NCBI RefSeq assembly: GCF_014529935.1
Contig: NZ_JACVFC010000001.1
Coordinates: 1,736,001 to 1,800,000, forward strand
Direction: 5' to 3'
DNA from: Chitinophaga qingshengii
GTDB lineage: Bacteria > Bacteroidota > Bacteroidia > Chitinophagales > Chitinophagaceae
DNA: 64,000 nucleotides
Shown here: piece after piece, positions 25,261 through 34,895 of the stretch
Layout of the letters: the number at the start of each line of letters is the position of its first letter
Numbering within the stretch: position 1 is the first letter of the stretch
Program-made: the position numbers and the translations under genes
The notes under the pieces: model-generated
Told to the model about the DNA's origin: nothing
The model's database searches: none
Seen by the model: only the letters and a program-made list of their open reading frames with translations

Positions 25261-26685
25261 ATGAAAAGGATAAAATATACGATACTCGGTACTGTAGTCA
25301 TGATGAGCATGGCCTGCAGAAAAGAACTGGGAAAATTACCGGAGAATGCCAAGGTAGAAGGCAACACCATCCTGGACCAGAGAACTTCTGAAATAGCGCT
25401 CAATGGTGTTTATTACCGGTTCGCAGCCGTCGACGCCGGCGATAACGTTACCAAATGGTTTGAACACCAGGTCCCTCCTGCTGCATTTGCCGGGTATTTA
25501 GGTTATGGGTATGGTGCAGACGATGCTGAAGTTAATAACAACTACGTCCGGTCCGGTTATGGAGAAAGCTACTGGACTTCTTCCTACCAACTCATCAACG
25601 CCGCCAATGGTGTTATCAAAGGCGTGACATCCCTGGATGATAAACTCTTTACCGGCAACCGTAAAAAACAGGTATTGGCCGAAGCTCGCTTCCTGCGGGC
25701 ATATGCGCATTTTAAGCTATTGAGTTTTTATGGACAATGGTTTGACGTGAGCAGTCCCTATGGCGCCCTTATCCGCGAAGAATTTGTACAGGTAGACGCG
25801 TTACCTAAAGCCCGCAGTACCGTAAAAGACAGCTATGCAGCCATCTTTGCCGATGTAGACGACGCCATTGCCAATGCCCCTGCCGAAAACAAGCCCTGGT
25901 ACGCTACCCGTTGGGCCGCGATGGCGCTGAAAATGCGTATACTGATGAGCCATGGGCAACCGGGAGATTATGAACAGGTAACCGCACTGGCAGATTCTAT
26001 CATCCTGAACAGCCCATACAAACCCGAGCCGCAAACAAAAGACATCTTTTATACAAAAGGACTGAACAGTTCCGAAGTAATACTGGGTATCAAACCGCAG
26101 CAGAACCAGGAAAACTACTATTACGTACTGGGCCGCCAATACTGGCCGGGAGCCTCTGCGCTCTATGTAGCGAAAACAGCGCTGAAAGACCTGCTACAGC
26201 AAGATCCGCGTTCCGCCTGGATGATAGGCAGTGTAAACGCCCAATTACCGGACACCTATTATTTCCTGAAATATATCAAAGAGGGTACTACGCCTACCGT
26301 AACATCCGAAACCGCTTACGCCTTCCGGCTGACAGAAGTGTATTTGCTGAAAGCAGAAGCTATCATCCGCTCCGGTGGCAGCTTACAGGCAGCGCGTCAA
26401 ATACTGAAAGACGTAATGGCCCGTGCCGGTGTAACCGATTATACCGCCGTGGATAACGCCACCTCTGTCAATGAAATGCTGAAACAGGTTTACCTGGAGA
26501 TAGTCAGAAACCTGTTGGCAGAAGATGGCCAGGAATGGATGGCTTTATTACGGCTGCCACCATCCCTGATACAGGAGCTGCGGCCCACTGCCAACGATAA
26601 AATCAAATTTATTTTACCGATACCACATGCAGAATTCCTGAGCAATCCAGCTATCGGGTTGCAGAATCCGGGCTACGAAAAATAA
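25261..26685 (+). CDS. SusD/RagB-type outer-membrane nutrient-binding lipoprotein
   Basis: A 474-residue lipoprotein, partner of the SusC-type receptor before it. Signal peptide with lipobox SMAC followed by RKELG. The SusD fold is supported by the TPR-like segments (LNGVYYRFAAVDAG, WTSSYQLINAANGVIKGV, EARFLRAYAHFKLLSFYGQW) and by the conserved C-terminal motif (FRLTEVYLLKAEAIIRSGG, then KIKFILPIPHAEFLSNPAIG). It lies on the outer surface, closes over the receptor and captures the substrate. No carbohydrate-active genes are beside it, so the ligand may not be a polysaccharide. Confidence 0.92.
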   Translation: MKRIKYTILGTVVMMSMACRKELGKLPENAKVEGNTILDQRTSEIALNGVYYRFAAVDAGDNVTKWFEHQVPPAAFAGYLGYGYGADDAEVNNNYVRSGYGESYWTSSYQLINAANGVIKGVTSLDDKLFTGNRKKQVLAEARFLRAYAHFKLLSFYGQWFDVSSPYGALIREEFVQVDALPKARSTVKDSYAAIFADVDDAIANAPAENKPWYATRWAAMALKMRILMSHGQPGDYEQVTALADSIILNSPYKPEPQTKDIFYTKGLNSSEVILGIKPQQNQENYYYVLGRQYWPGASALYVAKTALKDLLQQDPRSAWMIGSVNAQLPDTYYFLKYIKEGTTPTVTSETAYAFRLTEVYLLKAEAIIRSGGSLQAARQILKDVMARAGVTDYTAVDNATSVNEMLKQVYLEIVRNLLAEDGQEWMALLRLPPSLIQELRPTANDKIKFILPIPHAEFLSNPAIGLQNPGYEK

Positions 26686-26723
26686 TTCACCGCAACACTT
26701 TCATAAAAACAAAATTTTCACAT

Positions 26724-27926
26724 ATGAAATACAATTGGGTTCCCTTCCTGCTGCTAGGTTTACCTGTAGTAGCACAATCAAAACAATCGTTTACGCTTAA
26801 AGGAGATATCAAAGGATTGCCTGACCGCTATCTGTATCTCAGTTATTCTGAAGACGCCGACCGGTACAGGACCGATAGCGTGATGGCCCACGGCGGAAAA
26901 TTTACGTTCACAGGCGAACTATCGCAGCCCGTGCAGGCCAGTTTGTATATGGACAAAGAAAAAGCCATGTATGGCGAAGGCGATCTGGTATCATTCTTCA
27001 TTGAAGCAGCGCCTTTGCAGGTAAAATCCGCTACCGGAAAACTGAAAGATGCCAAACTCATCGGATCTAAAGTGCAGCAGGAGCAGGATGCCCTGGAAGC
27101 GATGAAAGCACCGGTCATGAAAAAACTCAAACCATTATCGGCAGCTTATAATAAACTAAACAAGGAATACATAGCCGGCATGCGGGCAAAGAAATCCGAG
27201 GAGGCCCTGCAACCATTGAAAGATAAAATGGATAAGCTGAAAGAGCAGATGGAGCCACACTATGAGGCCATAGAGAAAATTGAAAAGATATTCATCGATA
27301 AATATCCCAACTCATATGTCAGTGCTCAAATACTGCGTTATCGGGTGAGCGGTATTCCCCTGCAGGAAGGCGAAGCGTATTATGCGCGTATGTCGCCCGA
27401 AATGCAACAGAGCAAAGACGGCATCGATATTAGAAAAACACTGGATGCACTGAAAGCCGGTTCACCGGGCAGCGTAGCACATGTTTTCACTAAAACGGAC
27501 ATCGATGGTAAAACACTGAACCTCTCCGATTTCAAAGGTAAATATGTAATGCTCGATTTCTGGGCCAGCTGGTGCGGTCCCTGCCGCAAAGGCAATCCAC
27601 ATCTGAAAGAGTTGTATGGCAAGTACAAGGACAAAGGGTTTGAAATCATCGGTATATCCGACGACGATTCCAACCACGAAGCCTGGAAAAAAGCCGTTAC
27701 ACAGGATGGTATCGGTATATGGCGGCATGTATTACGTGGTTTGGATTGGAACAAAAGAAAAAATAACCTGCCTAATCCGGAAGACATCAGTGATGATTAC
27801 GGCATTCATTCCCTGCCGACTAAAATCCTGATAGATCCACAGGGGATGATCATTGGCCGGTATGGCGGCGGCGGAGAAGATGATGAAGCGATGAATAAAA
27901 AGCTGAAAGCGATATTTGGTGCGTAA
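26724..27926 (+). CDS. TlpA-like thioredoxin-family disulfide reductase with DUF4369 domain
   Basis: A 400-residue exported protein. An N-terminal beta-rich DUF4369 domain (FTLKGDIKGLPDRYLYLSY) is followed by a Lys-rich coiled helix region and a C-terminal AhpC/TSA-thioredoxin domain with the redox motif WASWCGPC at 280-287. Such proteins keep periplasmic cysteines reduced and are frequent cargo of SusC/D loci in Bacteroidota. It lies 38 bp after susD and ends at a strong terminator (27936-27964). Signal peptide near the N-terminus is short (LLLGLPVVAQ). Confidence 0.9.
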   Translation: MKYNWVPFLLLGLPVVAQSKQSFTLKGDIKGLPDRYLYLSYSEDADRYRTDSVMAHGGKFTFTGELSQPVQASLYMDKEKAMYGEGDLVSFFIEAAPLQVKSATGKLKDAKLIGSKVQQEQDALEAMKAPVMKKLKPLSAAYNKLNKEYIAGMRAKKSEEALQPLKDKMDKLKEQMEPHYEAIEKIEKIFIDKYPNSYVSAQILRYRVSGIPLQEGEAYYARMSPEMQQSKDGIDIRKTLDALKAGSPGSVAHVFTKTDIDGKTLNLSDFKGKYVMLDFWASWCGPCRKGNPHLKELYGKYKDKGFEIIGISDDDSNHEAWKKAVTQDGIGIWRHVLRGLDWNKRKNNLPNPEDISDDYGIHSLPTKILIDPQGMIIGRYGGGGEDDEAMNKKLKAIFGA

Positions 27927-27935
27927 CACCATCAT

Positions 27936-27968
27936 AACAGCCCGGGGGTTACTCCCGGGCTGTTTCTT
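27936..27968 (+). terminator. Terminator of the fecI-fecR-susC-susD-tlpA unit
   Basis: AACAGCCCGGG (27936-27946) pairs perfectly with CCCGGGCTGTT (27954-27964), 11 bp with a 7-nt loop, followed by TCTTT. It ends the susCD operon. Confidence 0.8.
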
Positions 27969-28013
27969 TATATGCTTCCCTCCTTTTTGTTATTTTTACC
28001 AAAACGGACCTGC

Positions 28014-28460
28014 ATGAAAACTTTTTTCAAAACATTATTTGCCTATAATCACCGTGTCAATCAACAACTGTGCGAAGTACTGATGGCCCATCCGGACCAA
28101 TCATCCGAAAAAGCGCTGAAATTATATAATCATATACTCAATGGCCATCAGATCTGGAACAACAGGATAGCCGACCGCGGCCCTGTTTCCGGTATTTGGG
28201 ATATACATACCCTGCAGGATTGCAAAGATCTTGACCGGTCCAACTATGTACACACGTTATCCATCATTGACCAGCTTGATATGAATGAGAACATCCATCA
28301 TGCTAAGATCAAGGGAAAACCTTTTAACAAAAAAGTCAGTGAGATATTATTTCATATCGTGAATCATTCCACCTATCACCGGGCACAGATAGCGACGGAA
28401 TTCAGGCAAAACGGATTAGAGCCGTTGATGACCGATTTTATTTTCATGGAGAATGAGTAG
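28014..28460 (+). CDS. DinB-family putative metal-dependent protein
   Basis: A 148-residue four-helix bundle of the DinB/YfiT family. The three metal-binding histidines expected are visible: one in LYNHILNGHQIWNNR, and two in HIVNHSTYHRAQIA near the C-terminus. Members act as thiol-dependent or nickel-dependent transferases; the substrate here is unknown. The open frame starts at 27972, inside the terminator region of the previous operon, so the Met at 28014 (MKTFFKTLFAYNH) was chosen. Its first helix is the expected one. Confidence 0.8.
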   Translation: MKTFFKTLFAYNHRVNQQLCEVLMAHPDQSSEKALKLYNHILNGHQIWNNRIADRGPVSGIWDIHTLQDCKDLDRSNYVHTLSIIDQLDMNENIHHAKIKGKPFNKKVSEILFHIVNHSTYHRAQIATEFRQNGLEPLMTDFIFMENE

Positions 28461-28590
28461 CCTTTTGAAAATTATCCAGTGAAAAATATTTCGTTTTCAT
28501 GACTTCCCGTTTATTTTTGAAATGAATTATATCCTACACTTGTAGCATTACTTTTCTCAAAACGGAAAATCATTTAAAAGTTAAACGATC

Positions 28591-29151
28591 ATGAAACCAT
28601 TAGCTGTACCGGCATTTATGCTGATACTTTTCCTGTTCTCCTCCTGCAGGAAAGATCACAACAACAATGAACAACCTCAAAAAAAGCCTGCTGTTGAATT
28701 TATCAGCATGAAAGTGGATGGCGGCTTTTTTGTGGACTCACTGACAACCAAAAGTTTCTTTCAGCGATCCTCCGCAGCCAATTCCCTGCTGGAAATCGAA
28801 GGCATTGATACCGCCCGGGGAAAAGATTGGGCTAAAGTGCGGCTCTACGTGAGGATCAACCTGGGCGGGCATGAAATCAAAAAAGGAGTATATGATAAAG
28901 TGGCTTCCGGTATTGACAATTCCATAGACTGGCAAACTTATGCCGATGAAATAGTCCTGAAGGACGGTTACCGCGCTTCCGGTTCCAATCAGCGACATCC
29001 GGATGCTCCTTTCCGGATTGAGATCACCAGGGTTGATGATATTTTTGTGGAGGGCACATTCTACGGGAGAGCTTACGGTATAAAAGGTGAGAAGGAGGTT
29101 ACGGAAGGTAAATTCAAAATTGCGAAGGAAAAAATAGAGAAGCTGAATTAA
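28591..29151 (+). CDS. Putative lipoprotein, unknown
   Basis: A 186-residue lipoprotein (MLILFLFSSCRKD, lipobox FSSC). The mature protein is beta-rich, with GGFFVDSLTTKSFFQ and FRIEITRVDDIFVEGTFYGRAYG, and a basic, helical C-terminus. The look is that of small Bacteroidota lipoproteins with a DUF5025/DUF6252-like beta sandwich, but I do not have a confident family. A terminator hairpin follows at 29168-29202. It has no clear functional neighbour. Confidence 0.65.
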   Translation: MKPLAVPAFMLILFLFSSCRKDHNNNEQPQKKPAVEFISMKVDGGFFVDSLTTKSFFQRSSAANSLLEIEGIDTARGKDWAKVRLYVRINLGGHEIKKGVYDKVASGIDNSIDWQTYADEIVLKDGYRASGSNQRHPDAPFRIEITRVDDIFVEGTFYGRAYGIKGEKEVTEGKFKIAKEKIEKLN

Positions 29152-29167
29152 TCAGGCTTAAACGAAA

Positions 29168-29202
29168 AAAACCGGTATTAGCGGCCTGCTAATACCGGTT
29201 TT
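29168..29202. terminator. Terminator after the lipoprotein gene
   Basis: AAAACCGGTATTAGC (29168-29182) and GCTAATACCGGTTTT (29188-29202) form a perfect 15-bp stem with a 5-nt loop. It has A and T runs on both sides and lies 17 bp after the stop codon. Confidence 0.8.
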
Positions 29203-29355
29203 ACGTTTATTTAGGTAAAGTAATTTCCAGCAGTTTGATCGTATCATTTACACCCAATGCCGGGTGCGTAGAAAGAGGCATACTTGCGGATATCCGTCAT
29301 ATGTATAGTTTTTCGCTACATGAAAATTTGACGATTAAATCTGATAAAGATGCTC

Positions 29356-29982
29356 CTATTCCACCAATCCCAATGCTTTGAACAAGCGTTCATAAATAGC
29401 TTTTACCACCGCGTTTTTTTTACGGTTATAGGCACCCGCATCTTCCACTCCTATGGCGGCTTCGTATTTAATAGCCGCATAACGCTCCCGCTCCTCCGGA
29501 TGCTGTCGCAGCCAGTTGCGAAACAGGATATGCCGCACCGCTTCCGGGCAATCCGGACTGAAAACATGCAGGTTCACCCGCGGATTCTCCTGCCGTAACA
29601 TCCGGTGCTGGTACCAGGAAGGCTCTCTTACTTCCAGCCGGTAGCCGATAGCTTCCAGTGCCGGAACGTATAATGCTTCCTCCGAAGCATCTGCTACAAT
29701 TACATCAATATCAATCACTGGTTTGGCCGGCAGCAGCGGTACGGCCGTAGACCCTACATGTTCTATACGCAGCGCTACAGGACCCAATGCCTGCTCAATA
29801 TCGCCTTTCAGCTTTTCAAATAGTGCCGGCCAATGGGGATCATATGCTTCAATATGAATTTGCTCTTTAACTGGCACGCCGCTCACCCAGGGTATCTCAT
29901 CAGGATCGGAATCCACCTGATGGATAATATCTTCCACAGTAAGCGAAGCGGGAATAAAATACAGGTTACGGTCAACAGACAT
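29356..29982 (-). CDS. GrpB/UPF0157 nucleotidyltransferase-fold protein
   Basis: A 208-residue protein of the GrpB (UPF0157) family. The N-terminal stretch is IEAYDPHWPALFEKLKGDIEQ, followed by the nucleotidyltransferase-like signature RIEHVGSTAVPLLPAKPVIDIDV, where GS and D-x-D are the usual catalytic positions. The family is common in bacteria and its substrate is unknown; some members are thought to transfer nucleotides to small molecules or proteins. The frame begins at 30009, but Met at 29982 (MSVDRNLYF) has a purine-rich AAAGAG just before it and was chosen. Confidence 0.87.
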   Translation of the reverse strand: MSVDRNLYFIPASLTVEDIIHQVDSDPDEIPWVSGVPVKEQIHIEAYDPHWPALFEKLKGDIEQALGPVALRIEHVGSTAVPLLPAKPVIDIDVIVADASEEALYVPALEAIGYRLEVREPSWYQHRMLRQENPRVNLHVFSPDCPEAVRHILFRNWLRQHPEERERYAAIKYEAAIGVEDAGAYNRKKNAVVKAIYERLFKALGLVE

Positions 29983-30020
29983 CTCTTTTTTCGCTGCAAA
30001 ATACAACATATAAAAACAAA

Positions 30021-30055
30021 CCGGGGATGGCGCTGTTGCACAACGCCATCCCCGG
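30021..30055 (-). terminator. Terminator after the esterase gene
   Basis: CCGGGGATGGCG (30021-30032) and CGCCATCCCCGG (30044-30055) form a perfect 12-bp stem. On the minus strand it is followed by a T-rich tail (GTTTGTTTTTATA), so it ends the operon that finishes with the esterase gene at 30075. Confidence 0.8.
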
Positions 30056-30074
30056 ATACAACCGATGATCTCTT

Positions 30075-31274
30075 TTAAATTTTCGTCAGGCTCACCTCCG
30101 TGGTTTGGGTAACGCCATTCGCGGCGCCTTCCAGCACAATCTTACCATTCACCGCACCGGCAAGTGCTTCTATCTGCAGATTGCCGCCCATCACGCTTAC
30201 GTTAAAACCAGATGGCGCAGCAGCCACTCTTACTGTCACGTTGCGGGCAGTGCGTACCGGAATGTTGTACGTATTACCAGGCGTAAAAGAAAGACTGTTC
30301 TGGTTCACCCCTACATAAGCGCCGGTAGCTTTATTCAGCGGATTAGCGCGCATAAACTCCCACATATAGGTAATGATGTTATTCCAGTTGATGCCATGAT
30401 CCGCTTCCGGAATGGAGTAAAACTCGATGTTACCATTACCGCCACCCCATTTGATGGGCAACAGCGTATAGTTACCGGCTACAATAGCCGTCTGACTCTT
30501 GATGCTGTCTTTCGGATAAAAACCGCCCAATACATCAGCCCATACCCGGATATTGTCCAGTGCGGCAGCATGATTAACGGTAGCGTCTTTCTGACCGTTA
30601 AAAGCGCGTACGGCGGTTGTTCTCACGGGCGCACTGAAATCGGTCAGTTTCATCTGTCCGGATACAGGACAGGCGGCAGCGAATACATCGCTCATCTCAC
30701 GGGCCAGCACAAACGAAAAGATAGCGCCGCTGGAATGCCCGCAGGTGTAGATCCGGTTGGGATCTATAGTCGGTGTGGCGGCCTTAAAATACGCAATCAT
30801 CGCTTTCACAAAAGGGATGTGCTTTTCGGAGAACTGCCAGTTGACCGCTCCCGGCTCTACGGTACCAGCCGGGAATACCGTAATCACATTGGCAGTATCA
30901 GCCAGGCGGTTGAGCGGGTCCTGGTTGGTCACGTTCAGGATCGGGTCCGGCGGCGCCTGCCCTGCGGTATAGGTATAACTGCCATGGAAATTAAATACGA
31001 GGGATATTGGTTTCTGTGGATTCAAAGAAACAGGCAGGTAGTATTTAAACACCCTTTGTACCATTTCGCCGGTAGGCATAGGTACGTCTAATACTATCCT
31101 GTTGATACCAGTCCGGAGCATGCCGTCAGGCCATTTATCAGGACCATCCGGATTAAAAAGTTCACCGGGAGGTACCTGCTCTTTCTGCTGTGGTGTGTAT
31201 ACACTGGTATCCTTTGTACAGGACAACAATCCTGCGGCAAAGGCCAGTACATAAATATATTTTTTCATGGACAA
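30075..31274 (-). CDS. Lipoprotein PHB-depolymerase/feruloyl-esterase-like hydrolase
   Basis: A 399-residue alpha/beta hydrolase. Lipobox LLSC. The nucleophile is S181 in GHSSG (179-183); the oxyanion NFHGSYTY and the acid/base positions NGQKD and EADHGINW are all present. This is the layout of the LpqC/PHB-depolymerase-like family (also annotated CE1 feruloyl esterase). A C-terminal Ig-like domain (NSLSFTPGNTYNIP to VSLTKI) follows. It is the last gene of the operon with the second susC-susD; the substrate may be an ester-linked decoration of the ligand taken up by that system. Confidence 0.85.
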   Translation of the reverse strand: MSMKKYIYVLAFAAGLLSCTKDTSVYTPQQKEQVPPGELFNPDGPDKWPDGMLRTGINRIVLDVPMPTGEMVQRVFKYYLPVSLNPQKPISLVFNFHGSYTYTAGQAPPDPILNVTNQDPLNRLADTANVITVFPAGTVEPGAVNWQFSEKHIPFVKAMIAYFKAATPTIDPNRIYTCGHSSGAIFSFVLAREMSDVFAAACPVSGQMKLTDFSAPVRTTAVRAFNGQKDATVNHAAALDNIRVWADVLGGFYPKDSIKSQTAIVAGNYTLLPIKWGGGNGNIEFYSIPEADHGINWNNIITYMWEFMRANPLNKATGAYVGVNQNSLSFTPGNTYNIPVRTARNVTVRVAAAPSGFNVSVMGGNLQIEALAGAVNGKIVLEGAANGVTQTTEVSLTKI

Positions 31275-31276
31275 AG

Positions 31277-32443
31277 CTATTTGGTGTTTTTTGTCTTGAC
31301 CGGCTTGGCTAACAGTCCTTGCGGTCTTAAAGAATATTCCCCGGCGCCGATAGCTGGGGGAGCGATCAGCGCTGCCCCTTGCTGCGGTTGCTGACGGATA
31401 ATGTATTCCAGTATCCGGGCATAGTTAAAATGCGCAATACCATCTTCCCGGTTGGGTACATTATAGGCGGCATATTGCGCCAGCTTCGTCAGCACGGCCA
31501 ATTGCGCGGCCGGCATGGTGGTGTTGTCATCACGCAACCTTACCATAAAGTCGAGATCGCCGCACAGTTCCTTATTACGGCTACCTGCCTGCAGGAACAT
31601 ACTATCTGCGAGTAGGCCTGCCCGTTGGTAGTCCTTTGTTTTCATCGCTTCTTCGAAACGGAGTTTGGACACCAGGTAAGCACGGCCTTCAAAAGCAGGT
31701 GCCTGCTGCAATACCGCGACATCACGCTCCCAGCGGTATAAGGCATACACTTGTTCGCCCACTTCTTCCTGACCATACAGGCGGCTGTATTTCTCCGGCT
31801 GGCGCAGCAACTCCTGGCTCAGCGGATGTTGCCGGTCTTTGATAAAACGGGTAAAGTATTCCCAGATCCTGGCGTTGCCAAGGTCCTGTCCTTTCAGGCT
31901 TATCAGCTGACGCAGTTTTTTATCTGCGGCATCGCGCTGATAAATACTGGAGAGGTAATAAGCCATGTTATACAGGAAGTCGGCGTCAGCGGCGCCCTGT
32001 TTCTCGCGTTCGTACAGGTATACGGAGTTTTTATCCTTGCTCAGCGCGGAAGCGCCGGTGAAAAGGAAGATGTCTTCATCCTGCCGGCTGGTGGAAAAAT
32101 GCACGGCATTCTCTGTAGCCGGATCAATATAAACGAAAGTAGGATATACCTTCACTCCGTATTTACGGGCTAGTTCACTACCTTCCGGCGTCTCGGCATC
32201 AATTTTCAGGTTAATGAAATGACCGTTGTAAAAATCGCCGGTAGCGCGTGTTACAAACACCTCATCTGCCATCACCCTGCAGGGGCCGCACCATTGCGTG
32301 TAAAAATCTATGAAAATCAGTTTCTTCTCCTGCTTAGCCTGCTGCAGCGCTTCCTTCCAGCTGATATGGGAAAAACGAAGACCGTTGCCGGCATAGGCAG
32401 CCACTGAAAAAAACAGGGCTATTATGATCAGTATCTTTTTCAT
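31277..32443 (-). CDS. Secreted thioredoxin-fold protein with WCGPC
   Basis: A 388-residue exported protein. Signal peptide MKKILIIIALFFSVAAYA. The N-terminal thioredoxin domain has the redox centre WCGPC at 51-55 after LIFIDFYTQ and a cis-Pro strand VYPTFVYID. The C-terminal 250 residues are helical, TPR-like, and not recognised as a known domain. It lies only 2 bp upstream of the esterase gene and 5 bp after the PKD-like gene, so is co-transcribed with the susCD locus. A role as periplasmic disulfide reductase or DUF255-like chaperone is likely. Confidence 0.85.
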   Translation of the reverse strand: MKKILIIIALFFSVAAYAGNGLRFSHISWKEALQQAKQEKKLIFIDFYTQWCGPCRVMADEVFVTRATGDFYNGHFINLKIDAETPEGSELARKYGVKVYPTFVYIDPATENAVHFSTSRQDEDIFLFTGASALSKDKNSVYLYEREKQGAADADFLYNMAYYLSSIYQRDAADKKLRQLISLKGQDLGNARIWEYFTRFIKDRQHPLSQELLRQPEKYSRLYGQEEVGEQVYALYRWERDVAVLQQAPAFEGRAYLVSKLRFEEAMKTKDYQRAGLLADSMFLQAGSRNKELCGDLDFMVRLRDDNTTMPAAQLAVLTKLAQYAAYNVPNREDGIAHFNYARILEYIIRQQPQQGAALIAPPAIGAGEYSLRPQGLLAKPVKTKNTK

Positions 32444-32448
32444 GATAA

Positions 32449-34125
32449 TCAGATTTTATCAACCAATACACCGTTTGCGTTCACACCATCCCGCAGGTGG
32501 GTCTGGTATTTGATCTGTATGTCTACCGGGTTGCCGGATACGCTTTCATACTTTTGATCGAACTTCAAACTGATAGTGGCATTGTTAAACAACATTTTAA
32601 TCACATCTCCGCGCAACGGGCCATCACCACTGGTGGTAGCGCCATAGCGGGATATCGCCATCAGCAGGTTCTGTTCCGTACGGGAGACGGTAAACGCCTT
32701 GATAGTAGCATCGTTGCTATATCCCATACTGCCCAGGTCTGCAATCACATCACCGGGAACAGCGCCGGTCTGTATGCCCTGTACATTATACCGGTAAACA
32801 CGGCTACCGGAGCTAAACAACAGATAAGGGGCGTAACGCATCATATAAAAGCGGCTGTCCTGGTTGATCAGGCTGTTGCTTACTTCTACTTCTCCCAGTA
32901 CGGCAAATGGCATGGTCGTCTGCTGTGTAGCGGTACCTGGCACTGTCAGGTAAACCAGCTTGGTTTTACTGCCATTATGCAGGATGGCCACACATTTATT
33001 GGGCGTGGAAGTATGAGAGGCATAAATCATTTTATAGCCTGGGTAGGAGGGCATATACTCCTTGTTGTCTTTGTCGAGGATCGTTAATGGACGCGAGCCA
33101 TAATTGCTGTACAGGAACTTACCGTTAGTATTGTCAAACAACAACAAATAGCTGGACACATCGTAACCACGCATTTTTAACGTCGGCGATGTCTGCTGGG
33201 CATTGACGATAGAGGCGTAACACATCGCCGGTGCCAGGTAACCATTATTGTCCGCTTTCTGGTTCACAGACATCTTGCGGGTAAATCCGTCCATTACATT
33301 GAAATACAGCGCGCCACCGGATATCAGGTTTTGACGGCCCGACTGGTTTATACCACCATAAGGGTTATGGTTCCACATGTCTTGCTGGTAAGACACATAC
33401 TCCGGTTTGTAACCGGATACGTCCGGCGCCGGGTATGGTGGCAACAAATTGGTGAAGCTCGCTGCTGTAATGTAATCCAGGCCGTCTTTCGGTCCCATGG
33501 CATGTTTGTCGAGGATTTTCAATCCTTCTGCTGTTAATACCTGTACACTGCCTTGTGTGGCCACATCCGTGAAAGGTATCTGGTTCTTTACATACACGTA
33601 ATTGATGGCGATCTGACGCGGGTTGGTGCCCAGTGACTGGCCAAAACGCTGCTGGTAGTAGTTAACGGCGAAGTTGCCTTCTTTATCCAGGCGTTTGTAG
33701 GATAACTCTGCGGCGCCGTTGTAGTTGCTCAATACCACCAGCAGATCGCCGGCAGTAGAAGAGGCTACGCGTAAACTGAAACGGAAATAAGTTTTGGCGC
33801 CGTTGCTTTTGTCGGTTACCACAAAACGCCCCAGGTGCTCGCCAATGGAAAGGTTTACTTTCAGCTTCAGGTCTTTTTCTGTTGAGATGATATTTCTCGC
33901 CAGTTCCCAGGCGTAGCTGAACTTTGAATCGTCGGCATACTGGGTACCAGACAGCTCCACCCTAATATTCAATGAATCGTCCTGATCGCGCTCATAGCGG
34001 GCTTCCAGCCCTTTGAGCGAGACTTCATTCAATTCTTTATATTCGTAGTTCCCTTTGTCTTTATAGCAGGAAGATACTGCCGCTGCAATCAGGAACATGC
34101 CCGATAATAGTTTTATCTTTTTCAT
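32449..34125 (-). CDS. PKD-like family lipoprotein
   Basis: A 558-residue lipoprotein (MKKIKLLSGMFLIAAAVSSC, lipobox VSSC). The N-terminal part is a PKD-like (PF16407-type) Ig module (SYAWELARNIISTEKDLKLKVNLSIGEHLGRFVVTDKSNG), and the rest is a repeated beta-propeller-like body with YSNYGSRPLTILDKDNKEY and TKLVYLTVPGT. Such proteins are typical third or fourth genes of SusC/SusD/DUF4843 loci, exposed on the cell surface. The frame could begin at 34149 inside the upstream gene, but the ATG at 34125 starts the signal peptide. Confidence 0.82.
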   Translation of the reverse strand: MKKIKLLSGMFLIAAAVSSCYKDKGNYEYKELNEVSLKGLEARYERDQDDSLNIRVELSGTQYADDSKFSYAWELARNIISTEKDLKLKVNLSIGEHLGRFVVTDKSNGAKTYFRFSLRVASSTAGDLLVVLSNYNGAAELSYKRLDKEGNFAVNYYQQRFGQSLGTNPRQIAINYVYVKNQIPFTDVATQGSVQVLTAEGLKILDKHAMGPKDGLDYITAASFTNLLPPYPAPDVSGYKPEYVSYQQDMWNHNPYGGINQSGRQNLISGGALYFNVMDGFTRKMSVNQKADNNGYLAPAMCYASIVNAQQTSPTLKMRGYDVSSYLLLFDNTNGKFLYSNYGSRPLTILDKDNKEYMPSYPGYKMIYASHTSTPNKCVAILHNGSKTKLVYLTVPGTATQQTTMPFAVLGEVEVSNSLINQDSRFYMMRYAPYLLFSSGSRVYRYNVQGIQTGAVPGDVIADLGSMGYSNDATIKAFTVSRTEQNLLMAISRYGATTSGDGPLRGDVIKMLFNNATISLKFDQKYESVSGNPVDIQIKYQTHLRDGVNANGVLVDKI

Positions 34126-34129
34126 GATG

Positions 34130-34864
34130 CTATGGAACAAGTTTGTCAATTAATACCCTCGCATGGGTTTCCTGATCATAAGTAGGAATATTCGCCAGAT
34201 AACTCCTCAGCGATGAGATGTAGGTTCCCACCAGGTTCGCGTCCATCGGATAATCAGCATTCTCATCCCTGAAGGAAGGATGGAATTGCATCAGTATCTT
34301 CCATTTTTCCGGATGGTAATAAGACAGGCCGAAACCTTCATATTTTTTCCACCATTTGGGTTCCGACAGGTAATTGTTGATATAAAGATCGATCACCGCG
34401 CCTCTGGTAGTGCCCTTGTCAAAGTCGTCGCTGCTCTCCATACGGAGCCGTAGCCGGGCATTCTCCTGCTTGATATGACTACTGCTTAACTGTGAGCGCA
34501 GCGCCACAACACGGAGGGTATCCGTAAAAAGCCCTTTCCCAAAAGTCTGCTGTGGGTTCAACACTTCATAATGCACCCCTTCTTTGGCTGTAGTGGAATC
34601 TTTATCGATGGAAAAGTGGTATTGCCGGTCTTTTGCAGCCTGCTGCCCCATTACCCGCACCGGAATTTTGGCGGTATCCCTGATAATATCATCGGGATGT
34701 TTTCCAAAGGAGAATAGCACTTTATCGTACTCAATTACTTTTCCATAGTACAAGTAGCTGTAAACGAAGTAGATCTTATCTTTTTCAGTATAGGTAAGAC
34801 CGGCTTCTTTCGTGCAGGCGGCGCCTAATAACGCCAACCCACATATGATGGTCAGTTTTTTCAT
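34130..34864 (-). CDS. DUF4843 lipoprotein
   Basis: A 244-residue lipoprotein (lipobox LGAAC) with the pattern of DUF4843: an Ig-like first half (LFSFGKHPDDIIRDTAKIPVRVMG and YHFSIDKDSTTAKEGVHYEV) and a helical C-terminal half (WKKYEGFGLSYYHPEKWKIL). Members accompany SusC/SusD with PKD-like lipoproteins in Bacteroidota and probably help bind the substrate at the cell surface; the ligand is not known. It is 31 bp after the susD stop and 4 bp before the next gene, so one operon. Confidence 0.87.
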   Translation of the reverse strand: MKKLTIICGLALLGAACTKEAGLTYTEKDKIYFVYSYLYYGKVIEYDKVLFSFGKHPDDIIRDTAKIPVRVMGQQAAKDRQYHFSIDKDSTTAKEGVHYEVLNPQQTFGKGLFTDTLRVVALRSQLSSSHIKQENARLRLRMESSDDFDKGTTRGAVIDLYINNYLSEPKWWKKYEGFGLSYYHPEKWKILMQFHPSFRDENADYPMDANLVGTYISSLRSYLANIPTYDQETHARVLIDKLVP

Positions 34865-34895
34865 TTGCTCTTTTGATAGCGGTCAGAAAATCATG

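Noticed and set aside
30105..31091. Plus-strand open frame of 328 codons opposite the esterase gene
   Set aside because: It is a shadow; the minus-strand frame has the GHSSG triad and a lipoprotein signal.
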